Positions 1-6,494 of a stretch of DNA of 10,653 nt are shown here, piece after piece. The stretch lies in the NCBI GenBank assembly GCA_045809945.1, contig JBJMWW010000194.1:1-10653 (forward strand), written 5' to 3'. How positions within the stretch are numbered: the first letter of the stretch is position 1; the number at the start of each line of letters is the position of its first letter. A program made the translations under genes and the position numbers. The notes under the pieces are model-generated. The model was not told the DNA's origin. It was given only the letters and a program-made list of their open reading frames with translations, and ran no database searches. The DNA comes from CADDYX01 sp045809945 (lineage in GTDB: Bacteria; Verrucomicrobiota; Verrucomicrobiia; Chthoniobacterales; UBA10450).

Positions 1-315
1 CGCGAAAAAGCAACACTGGTGCTGGGCACGACTCGCCAGGTCGACCTCGCTTGGATGCTGCGTCAATTGCGTCGTGAGTACAAGGTGCGCACCGTAGCCT
101 GTGAAGGTGGCGCGCAGTTATTTCGTGGCTTACTCGAGGGTGGGCTCGTTGATCAATTGAACGTCACGATCGCGCCGGTGCTGTTTGGCGGCGACGCCGC
201 GCCGACGTTGACCGGTATCAGCAAAGAATTTCTGCCGGCAAGCGTCCGCTGCTCGTTGCGCGATATGCGCGTCATTGGCGATGAGTGTTTCCTGACCTAC
301 CGAATCCACAACTGA
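1..315 (+). CDS. RibD C-terminal-type (DHFR-like) pyrimidine reductase, 5'-truncated by window
   Basis: This is the 3' end (last 104 codons) of a gene that begins before the window. The frame is open from base 1, so the GTG at 19 is unlikely to be the true start. The visible part matches the C-terminal half of the RibD_C/dihydrofolate-reductase-like fold. It has a CEGGAQL stretch (glutamate and two glycines at visible residues 35-37), then a leucine-rich helix, the segment LVDQLNVTIAPVLFGG and a final beta strand ending FLTYRIHN. In this family the domain reduces the ribosylamino-pyrimidine intermediate of riboflavin synthesis with NADPH. Whether a deaminase domain precedes it (true RibD) or it is a stand-alone reductase (RIB7-like, or of unknown substrate) cannot be seen. 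It ends one base before the next gene, which suggests one transcript with the SRPBCC and ketosynthase genes. The family call is firm; the substrate is inferred. Confidence 0.8.
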   Translation, partial: REKATLVLGTTRQVDLAWMLRQLRREYKVRTVACEGGAQLFRGLLEGGLVDQLNVTIAPVLFGGDAAPTLTGISKEFLPASVRCSLRDMRVIGDECFLTYRIHN

Positions 316-316
316 C

Positions 317-757
317 GTGCAGACGGTGAATTCAATCCTTATGCATGCGCCACGGCAGTTGATCTTCGAGACTGCGGCAAACCTCGAACTCTGGCCCCGG
401 ATCCTGCCGCACTACCGCTACATCACGTATCTGGAGCGCGGCGATTCGCGTAACGTAGTCGTGATGGCGGCGCGACGTGGGTTGATTCCGATTTCGTGGA
501 CTTCAGAGCAGATCATCGACTGCGATCGACTTGAGGTACGCTTTCGGCATCTGAAAGCCTGGACCAAAGGCATGGAAGTAGTTTGGACATTCACAGAAAC
601 GGCGGCGGGCGTTTTGGTGGAAATCGCGCACGATCTGCGGTTCCGCGTCCGCTGGCTGGCGCCAGTCGCCGAACCAATCATCGGTGGTTCGTTCATTCAT
701 CCGGTAGCGAACAAGACATTGCGCTGCATGAAAGCGTATGTGGAGGAGCAACAATGA
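317..757 (+). CDS. SRPBCC/START-family polyketide cyclase-like protein
   Basis: This 146-residue protein has the size and pattern of a single SRPBCC (START/Bet v1-like) domain. The N-terminal strand leads to APRQLIFETAANLELWPRIL, the usual 'a-s-p-e-v-f...a-d-WP...LPHY' signature of the COQ10/polyketide cyclase branch. Alternating strands and a C-terminal helix (about residues 120-143) follow. These proteins form a deep hydrophobic cavity; some are aromatase/cyclases and others bind lipids or quinones. No catalytic residue can be assigned here. The start is GTG at 317, one base after the upstream stop. The 3' end overlaps the ketosynthase start by four bases (ATGA, 754-757), so translation is probably coupled. 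Lying directly before a FabF-type ketosynthase fits a role on an acyl or polyketide chain, but that is inference; a lipid-binding role is equally possible. Confidence 0.75.
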   Translation: MQTVNSILMHAPRQLIFETAANLELWPRILPHYRYITYLERGDSRNVVVMAARRGLIPISWTSEQIIDCDRLEVRFRHLKAWTKGMEVVWTFTETAAGVLVEIAHDLRFRVRWLAPVAEPIIGGSFIHPVANKTLRCMKAYVEEQQ

Positions 758-1998
758 AGCGTCGCGCCGTTATCACTGGCCTCGGACCGATCACCTGCAT
801 TGGCGTTGGTCGAGAGCAGTTCTGGAACGGCATCCGCGCCGAACGCAGCGGCATTACACGCATCACCAGTTTCGATACAACGCCATTCAATGCGCATTGC
901 GCCGGTGAAATTCCGAATTGGACGCCGGAAGAAATTTTCCCGCCAAAACGGCTCAAGCGCCTCGACCGTTACGCCCAGTTCGCTGTCGCATCGGCTCAGC
1001 TCGCGCTCGAAGACGCAAAGTTGCCGTGGTCGCGCGAACAGCCGCAGGCGCGTATCGGCGTCAGCTTCGGGACCGCGCTCGGCGGGGTTGCGAATGCCGA
1101 AGACCAGCATGGATATTTTTTGAAGAAGGGAACCCGCGGCGTGAATCCAACGCTCGCGCTCCAGGTGTTCGGCGGATCGGCTCACTCAAACATCGCGATA
1201 GAATTCGGTTTCCGCGGCGTGGGCACGACGAATTCAAACAGTTGCGCGAGTGGCACTGTGTCGGTCGGCGAAGCGCTGCGCTACATACGCGACGATTTCG
1301 CCGATGTAATGATCGCAGGCGGTGCCGAAGCACCGCTCAGTCCTCTCACCTTCGGCGCGTTCGCGATTATCAAGACGATGAGCCAGTGGAAAGGCGATCC
1401 GGCGGTCGCGTGCCGCCCTTTCGACGCGGAGCGCGATGGGTTCGTCATCGGCGAAGGCGCTGGGTCGCTCGTGATCGAGGAACTGGAGCATGCACGCAAT
1501 CGCGGCGCTCACATTTATGCTGAGTTGTTAGGCTACAGCCTGAACAACGATGCCTTTCATATGACCTCGCCACTGCCAAGCGGTGAAAGTTCGATCCGCG
1601 CGGTGCGTGAAGCGTTGGCCGACGCACACCTCGCGCCTGAACAGATCGATTACATCAACGCGCATGCCAGCTCCACGCAGTTGAACGACACTGCCGAGAC
1701 CCTTGCGATTAAAGAAGTCTTCGGCGAGCGAGCGGCGGAAATTCCGATTAGCGGCACGAAAGCGTTCACCGGTCACCCGCTCGGCGCGACCGGCGCGATC
1801 GAAGCCGCGCTCTGTGCGCTGGCAATGGAGCATGGCTGGATTCCACCGACACTGAATCGCGAGCATCCCGATCCGGCATGCGATCTGGACGTTGTCCCGC
1901 AACTCGGTCGGCCCGCGCATTTACAGTACGTGCTAAGCAACTCGTTTGGCTTCGGTGGCATCAACGCCTGCGTCGTTCTCGGGCCGCCGCCGCGTTGA
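754..1998 (+). CDS. fabF: 3-oxoacyl-ACP synthase, FabF (KAS II) type
   Basis: This 414-residue condensing enzyme would extend acyl chains by decarboxylative Claisen condensation with malonyl-ACP in the cytoplasm. The full Cys-His-His triad is visible: Cys164 in NSCASG, His304 in NAHASS and His341 in TGHPLG, with the supporting Lys336 in GTKAF. Each lies one residue from its known E. coli FabF position (163, 303, 340, 335), so the protein is full length and the ATG at 754 is the right start. The open frame extends upstream to 583, but that part is a shadow of the SRPBCC gene. A GGAGG at 742-746 sits 7 bases before the ATG. The C-terminal SNSFGFGG loop is present. The stretch after the first His reads HASSTQ rather than the common HGTSTP. 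It overlaps the cyclase-like gene by 4 bases. It may be the housekeeping FabF or a paralogue serving the upstream module; the fabF symbol is by similarity. Confidence 0.85.
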   Translation: MKRRAVITGLGPITCIGVGREQFWNGIRAERSGITRITSFDTTPFNAHCAGEIPNWTPEEIFPPKRLKRLDRYAQFAVASAQLALEDAKLPWSREQPQARIGVSFGTALGGVANAEDQHGYFLKKGTRGVNPTLALQVFGGSAHSNIAIEFGFRGVGTTNSNSCASGTVSVGEALRYIRDDFADVMIAGGAEAPLSPLTFGAFAIIKTMSQWKGDPAVACRPFDAERDGFVIGEGAGSLVIEELEHARNRGAHIYAELLGYSLNNDAFHMTSPLPSGESSIRAVREALADAHLAPEQIDYINAHASSTQLNDTAETLAIKEVFGERAAEIPISGTKAFTGHPLGATGAIEAALCALAMEHGWIPPTLNREHPDPACDLDVVPQLGRPAHLQYVLSNSFGFGGINACVVLGPPPR

Positions 1999-2027
1999 CT
2001 TGCCTCGTCTTGGTTCTAGCGTGAAAG

Positions 2028-2044
2028 AGCCGGTTCCTCCGGCT
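2028..2044 (+). other. Small hairpin just upstream of the phosphatase-SHMT start
   Basis: AGCCGG (2028-2033) and CCGGCT (2039-2044) form a perfect 6-bp GC-rich stem with a 5-base loop. It lies in the 54-base gap between the ketosynthase stop and the GTG at 2053. No T-run follows, so it is not a canonical intrinsic terminator. It ends 8 bases before the start codon, where a ribosome-binding site would normally be. It could influence initiation or stabilise a processed 5' end, or it may be chance in GC-rich DNA. No good Shine-Dalgarno is visible before this GTG. Confidence 0.3.
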
Positions 2045-2052
2045 GCATCCGC

Positions 2053-3846
2053 GTGAAAAGCGTTCTCTTCGTCTGCACAGGTAACAGTTGTCGCAGCCCG
2101 ATGGCGGAAGGCCTTTTCCGCAAATTGCTCGGTAACCGCAAAGACATCGAAGTAGCGTCAGCCGGCGTGCATGCCGTGCGCGGCCAGCCGCCGAGTCCCC
2201 ATGCGGTCGAAGTCCTTGGCAACGATGGCGTCGACATTGCCGATCATCGGAGCCAGCCGCTCACATCGACGCTGGTAAATCGGGCCACGCATATTTTTGC
2301 CATGACCGGGGCGCATCTCGAGACGCTGCACATGCTCTTTCCCGACAGCGCGCCGAAGTCATATTTGTTGCGGGAATTTGAAGAAGCGGGCACCACCGTT
2401 TGGCGCGATGTGCCGGATCCGATTGGCATGAACCGCGACGTCTATATCATTTGCGCCGAGACTCTGAAAAACGCCTTGCCGTCCGTGCTCGCGTTCGTAG
2501 AACAAAACGAGCCGGCGCTGCACGGGAAATCGTACGGTGCCGGCTCCTATACGATGTCCGATTTGCCGCTCCACAACCCACAGTCGTCGTCCGAAAGCGG
2601 GCGTGGTTCGAGTAGCGCACTACAACGGACCGATCCCGAAGTTTACGACGCGATTGCCGCCGAAGAGAAACGCCAGCGCGAGAACATCGAGCTGATCGCA
2701 TCGGAAAACTTCACCAGTCGCGCGGTGATGGAAGCGCAGGGGAGCGTCCTGACAAACAAATATGCCGAGGGTTTGCCGAAGAAGCGCTGGTATGGCGGGT
2801 GCGAAAACGTCGACGTCGTCGAGCAGCTTGCGATCGATCGCGCGAAACAGCTCTTCGGGTGCGACCACGTAAACGTGCAGCCGCATTCCGGTGCTCAGGC
2901 AAACATGGCGGTTTACTTCGCGATGCTGAAGCCAGGCGACAAAATCCTCGCCATGAATCTGGCTCACGGCGGTCATCTCACGCATGGCCATCCGGCGAAT
3001 TTCTCGGGCAAGTTTTACAACGTTACGCACTACGGCGTGAACGAGCAGACCGAGCTGATCGACTACGACCAACTCGCGCGCCTGGCTAACGAGACGAAGC
3101 CGGCGATGATCACTGCGGGTGCATCGGCCTACCCGCGGCTCTTCGATTACAAACGGCTGCGGGAGATCGCCGATTCAGTTGGTGCGTTTCTCTTCGTCGA
3201 TATGGCGCACGTCGCGGGACTTGTTGCCGGCGGCGTTCATCCGAATCCCGTTCCGCATTCTCACTTTGTCACGACGACGACGCACAAGAGTCTGCGGGGT
3301 CCGCGTGGCGGTATCACGATGTGTACAGCCGACCACGCGAAAGCAATCGACTCGATGGTTTTCCCGGGGATTCAAGGCGGGCCGCTTATGCACGTCATCG
3401 CCGCCAAGGCAGTCTGCTTCCATGAAGCGCTTCAGCCGCAATTCCGTGATTATCAGCGCCAGGTGGTGATTAACGCCAAAGCACTCGCCGCCGGGATCGC
3501 AAAACACGGCTACCGCATCGTCTCCGGCGGCACCGACAATCACCTCATGCTCGTCGATCTGCGACCGAAGAATCTTAACGGCAAAGAAGCGCAGGAGACG
3601 CTTGATCGCGCCGGCATCACGGTAAACAAGAACGCGATTCCCGTCGACACCAGCTCACCATTCAAACCGGGCGGGATTCGCGTCGGCACACCGGCGGTGA
3701 CAACGCGCGGGATGAAGGAAGAAGAGATGCTCGATATTGCGGACCTTTTAGCCGAAGCGCTCGAGAAGCGCGAAGACGCCGCTGCGCTCGATGCCATCCG
3801 CGACAAAGTGCGCGAGCTGACGCGCCGATTTCCACTACCGGGCTAG
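2053..3846 (+). CDS. glyA: Fusion of LMW protein (arginine/tyrosine) phosphatase and serine hydroxymethyltransferase
   Basis: One uninterrupted 597-residue frame carries two complete enzymes. Residues 1 to about 152 are a low-molecular-weight phosphatase. The P-loop C-T-G-N-S-C-R has nucleophile Cys8 and Arg14, followed by SPMAEG; the acid loop DVPDP has general acid Asp122. A small residue (Ser12) in the P-loop resembles YwlE-type protein arginine phosphatases (Thr there) more than classical tyrosine phosphatases (Ile). Residues about 153-195 are a linker rich in Ser and Gly. The rest is a full SHMT, the PLP enzyme converting serine and THF to glycine and 5,10-methylene-THF. It shows IASENF, YGGCENVD near 247, VDMAHVAG with Asp383 and His386, the PLP lysine Lys412 in THKSLRGP, and KPGGIRVGTPA. 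The Asp-Lys spacing of 29 equals that of E. coli GlyA. GTG at 2053 is the first plausible start. An internal ATG at 2554 would give a 430-residue free SHMT but lacks a clear Shine-Dalgarno. Domain calls are firm; the meaning of the fusion is inferred. Confidence 0.9.
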   Translation: MKSVLFVCTGNSCRSPMAEGLFRKLLGNRKDIEVASAGVHAVRGQPPSPHAVEVLGNDGVDIADHRSQPLTSTLVNRATHIFAMTGAHLETLHMLFPDSAPKSYLLREFEEAGTTVWRDVPDPIGMNRDVYIICAETLKNALPSVLAFVEQNEPALHGKSYGAGSYTMSDLPLHNPQSSSESGRGSSSALQRTDPEVYDAIAAEEKRQRENIELIASENFTSRAVMEAQGSVLTNKYAEGLPKKRWYGGCENVDVVEQLAIDRAKQLFGCDHVNVQPHSGAQANMAVYFAMLKPGDKILAMNLAHGGHLTHGHPANFSGKFYNVTHYGVNEQTELIDYDQLARLANETKPAMITAGASAYPRLFDYKRLREIADSVGAFLFVDMAHVAGLVAGGVHPNPVPHSHFVTTTTHKSLRGPRGGITMCTADHAKAIDSMVFPGIQGGPLMHVIAAKAVCFHEALQPQFRDYQRQVVINAKALAAGIAKHGYRIVSGGTDNHLMLVDLRPKNLNGKEAQETLDRAGITVNKNAIPVDTSSPFKPGGIRVGTPAVTTRGMKEEEMLDIADLLAEALEKREDAAALDAIRDKVRELTRRFPLPG

Positions 3847-3900
3847 GGCGCAGGATTCGACTTCCGCTGGAAGCAGCGCCTTCGTAGTCTCGCGGTCGAT
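3847..3900 (+). other. glyA-zwf intergenic gap with overlapping weak inverted repeats
   Basis: This 54-base spacer holds two mutually exclusive short hairpins: CTTCC/GGAAG (3861-3873) and CGCTG/CAGCG (3865-3878, loop GAAG). Neither has a T-tract, and I see no convincing -35/-10 pair. zwf is probably read from the upstream transcript. Confidence 0.25.
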
Positions 3901-5448
3901 ATGAATCAAACCGCGGAGCAGCAATTGATGAACCCGCTGCGTGAAGGACTCTCAATGCGCACTTTGGCGCAGCCCTGCATCGTTGTGATTTTCGGTGCGA
4001 CCGGTGACCTCACGATGCGAAAGCTGATCCCGGCGCTCTATAACATCACCGCCGATGGCGAGATGCCGCCGGGAGTCGCTGTGGTCGGGTTCGCACGACG
4101 CGAGAAGACGGACGAGCAGTTTCGGACCGAGCAGGAAGAGACGACGCGGAAGTTCTCGCGCCAGCAGGTGCGCGATGATGTGTGGAAACAATTCGCCGGT
4201 TCGCTCTTCTATCATCAAAGCGAATTTCACGACCCTGACGGTTACAAACGACTGGTCGACCGACTGAACAAGCTGGACGACGAGCGCGGCACAGGCGGCA
4301 ACTTGCTCTTCTATCTTGCGGTCGCGCCTGATCAGTCCGAGGCAATTCTCAAGAACCTCAAAGCGGTCGGACTGAACAAGGGTCGCAACGGCGGTTGGGC
4401 TCGCGTGATTGTCGAGAAACCGTTCGGCACCGATCTGCCGTCAGCGCAGGAGTTGAACAAGGTCGTGCGCACCGCTTTCTCGGAAGAGCAGACCTACCGC
4501 ATCGATCATTTTCTTGGAAAGGAGACGGCGCAGAACATTTTGGTATTGCGCTTCGCTAACGCGACCTTCGAGCCGATCTGGAATGCGCGGTATGTCGACC
4601 ACATTCAAATCACGGCGGCGGAGACGCTCGGGGTTGAAAGCCGCGCCGGTTATTATGAAGGCGCGGGCGCGTTGCGCGATATGGTGCAGAACCATCTGCT
4701 CCAGCTGCTCTGTCTGGTCGCGATGGAACCGCCTACCGATCTGAGCGCCGACAGCGTACGCGATGAGAAACTAAAAGTCGTTCGATCGTTGCGCCGTCTC
4801 GCAGAGAGCGAAGTCGGGAACGACGTTATTCGCGGCCAGTACAGTGCCGGCGCGATCAATGGCAAGGAGGTTCCGGATTACCGCTCGGAGAAAAACGTCA
4901 ATCCGCAATCGATGACAGAAACCTACGTCGCCCTCCGCTTGCATCTCGACAACTGGCGCTGGGGAGGCGTGCCAATCTTCATGCGCGTTGGAAAGCGGCT
5001 TCCAAAATCGGGCACGGAGATTTCAGTCCATTTCAAGAAAGCGCCGTCGGTTTTGTTCAACAAGGAATCGGAAGGTCACGGTCATAACGTGCTCGTCATT
5101 CGTATTCAGCCGGATGAAGGAATTTCGCTTCGCATCGAGGCGAAATTACCAGGCACGAGTTTGCGGATCGAACCGGTAAAGATGGATTTTCATTACGGGA
5201 CTTCATTCGGCAAGGCGAGTCCGGAGGCGTATGAGCGTTTGCTGCTCGATGCCATGGCTGGCGACGCGACACTATTCGCACGCCGCGATGAAGTGGAAGA
5301 AGCCTGGGCGTTCATCGACGCGATTCAGCACGCATGGCAGGCAAAGGAAAACGCGCCGCCGCTCTGCTTCTATCCAGCAGGTTCCTGGGGCCCTGACGAA
5401 GCCGACAAACTTATCGCAAGCGAAGGACGCACATGGCGCCGTCTCTAG
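3901..5448 (+). CDS. zwf: Glucose-6-phosphate 1-dehydrogenase
   Basis: This 515-residue cytoplasmic enzyme oxidises glucose-6-phosphate to 6-phosphogluconolactone. It is the entry step of the oxidative pentose phosphate (or Entner-Doudoroff) route and a main NADPH source. The Rossmann signature FGATGDLTMRKL lies at residues 31-42. EKPFG (about 172-176) precedes the active-site motif RIDHFLGKE, with Asp202, His203 and Lys207. The C-terminal half contains the family stretch WRWGGVPIFMRVGKRLP. Length is normal for the family. ATG at 3901 is the longest start. A second ATG at 3928 follows GGAG (3915-3918) at suitable spacing and begins MNPLREGL, where many homologues begin to align, so the mature protein may be 506 residues. 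The last 16 bases overlap opcA, and the two are surely co-expressed. No catalytic residue is missing. Confidence 0.95.
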   Translation: MNQTAEQQLMNPLREGLSMRTLAQPCIVVIFGATGDLTMRKLIPALYNITADGEMPPGVAVVGFARREKTDEQFRTEQEETTRKFSRQQVRDDVWKQFAGSLFYHQSEFHDPDGYKRLVDRLNKLDDERGTGGNLLFYLAVAPDQSEAILKNLKAVGLNKGRNGGWARVIVEKPFGTDLPSAQELNKVVRTAFSEEQTYRIDHFLGKETAQNILVLRFANATFEPIWNARYVDHIQITAAETLGVESRAGYYEGAGALRDMVQNHLLQLLCLVAMEPPTDLSADSVRDEKLKVVRSLRRLAESEVGNDVIRGQYSAGAINGKEVPDYRSEKNVNPQSMTETYVALRLHLDNWRWGGVPIFMRVGKRLPKSGTEISVHFKKAPSVLFNKESEGHGHNVLVIRIQPDEGISLRIEAKLPGTSLRIEPVKMDFHYGTSFGKASPEAYERLLLDAMAGDATLFARRDEVEEAWAFIDAIQHAWQAKENAPPLCFYPAGSWGPDEADKLIASEGRTWRRL

Positions 5449-6494
5449 ATTCGTCATTAGAAACTCCGGCCGGCATGGCGGTGGAAGTCGACAAGATCGA
5501 CCGTGAGCTGAAGAAGCTATGGGAGCAAAGCGGCGAGATGATGACGCGCGCCTCGCTGATCAATCTCGCCGTTTATAGCGAAGAACCGGGAATGCTCGCG
5601 AAGAATACTGAGCTGATCTCGCGATTGACCGAAAAGAACGCATGTCGGGCGATCGTCATCGGTCTCAATCCAAACGCAGAAGAATCGCGTGTCGCGGCCT
5701 GGATCAGCGCGCATTGTCACGTGAGCCGGGCGGGCAGCAAACAAATCTGCTCGGAGCAACTTTCCTTTTCCATCGATGGCGCATCGACCGCGCTGCTCAC
5801 GAACGTCGTCTTCTCACATCTCGATTCCGATCTGCCGCTCTATTTCTGGTGGCAGGGCGAGTTTCACGATCCGATGGATCCGCAGCTATTCGCGTGGATC
5901 GATCGGTTGATTTACGACAGCCGATTATGGAAAAATTTCGACGATCAAATCCGGCGCGTTGAGATCGCCCAGGAAGAAGCGAAGCAGCGCGTGGTACTGT
6001 GCGATCTCAATTGGCTCGGCATCGTCCAATTGCGCCTGGCGCTGGCGCAATTCTTCGACTGCTCGGACGCCCGCGCGCACTTGTCGCAAATCAGCGGCGT
6101 GGAAATCGAATACGCGCCCGGCTTTAGATCGACTGCGATTCTATTGCTCGGGTGGCTGGCCGCGCAGATCGGATGGCAAGCCGGCGAAAGCAGCGGAGGC
6201 GAGATTCGGTTCCGTGCGGGAGAAAAGACGGTTTCGGCATTGCTGAATGAGACAGCCGGTCAAGCGATCAGCCGACTGGTTGTGCGTAGTGGAAGCACGG
6301 AATTTTGCGTACTGCACGCACCTAATTCTCAGTCGCTCGACGTGACCGTGTTTCAAGAAGGCACACCGCAGATGAATCAGTTGATGCCGGCCGGCAAGAG
6401 CGACGTGGGTTCGCTACTGAGCGAAGAGCTGATGCGCGGCGGACCGCATCGCGTCTACCTGCGCGCGATCAATTGCGTTCGGCAGTTGCTGTAG
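5433..6494 (+). CDS. opcA: Glucose-6-phosphate dehydrogenase assembly protein OpcA
   Basis: This 353-residue protein matches the OpcA family, first described next to zwf in cyanobacteria and also found in actinobacteria, where it promotes G6PD oligomer assembly and activity. Visible family features are an N-terminal helix leading to SLINLAVYSE (about 41-50), the SEQ motif at 107-109 followed by a short strand, and the hallmark DLPLYFWW at 133-140. The start at 5433 lies inside zwf (16-base overlap) behind AAGGA at 5423-5427. An alternative ATG at 5475 has no better ribosome site. Cyanobacterial OpcA proteins are longer, and in some the C-terminal region is under thioredoxin control. This shorter one has scattered cysteines (71, 95, 106, 190, 210, 292, 348) but no close C-terminal pair, so redox control of that kind is not evident. 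Its 3' end overlaps the opposite-strand glycosyltransferase by 26 bases. Confidence 0.88.
   Translation: MAPSLDSSLETPAGMAVEVDKIDRELKKLWEQSGEMMTRASLINLAVYSEEPGMLAKNTELISRLTEKNACRAIVIGLNPNAEESRVAAWISAHCHVSRAGSKQICSEQLSFSIDGASTALLTNVVFSHLDSDLPLYFWWQGEFHDPMDPQLFAWIDRLIYDSRLWKNFDDQIRRVEIAQEEAKQRVVLCDLNWLGIVQLRLALAQFFDCSDARAHLSQISGVEIEYAPGFRSTAILLLGWLAAQIGWQAGESSGGEIRFRAGEKTVSALLNETAGQAISRLVVRSGSTEFCVLHAPNSQSLDVTVFQEGTPQMNQLMPAGKSDVGSLLSEELMRGGPHRVYLRAINCVRQLL

Noticed and set aside
583..753. N-terminal extension of the ketosynthase frame by 57 residues
   Set aside because: It overlaps the SRPBCC gene. The ATG at 754 has a strong GGAGG and places all catalytic residues one position from E. coli FabF.
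697..1185. 162-codon minus-strand open frame opposite the ketosynthase
   Set aside because: It is a shadow of the conserved KS N-terminal region with no domain or ribosome site.
2620..3072. 150-codon minus-strand open frame opposite glyA
   Set aside because: It is antisense to conserved SHMT coding sequence, has no recognisable domain, and is typical of GC-rich shadow frames.
3861..3878. Short hairpins before zwf as an intrinsic terminator
   Set aside because: There is no T-run, the two alternative stems are only 5 bp each, and the context favours co-transcription.
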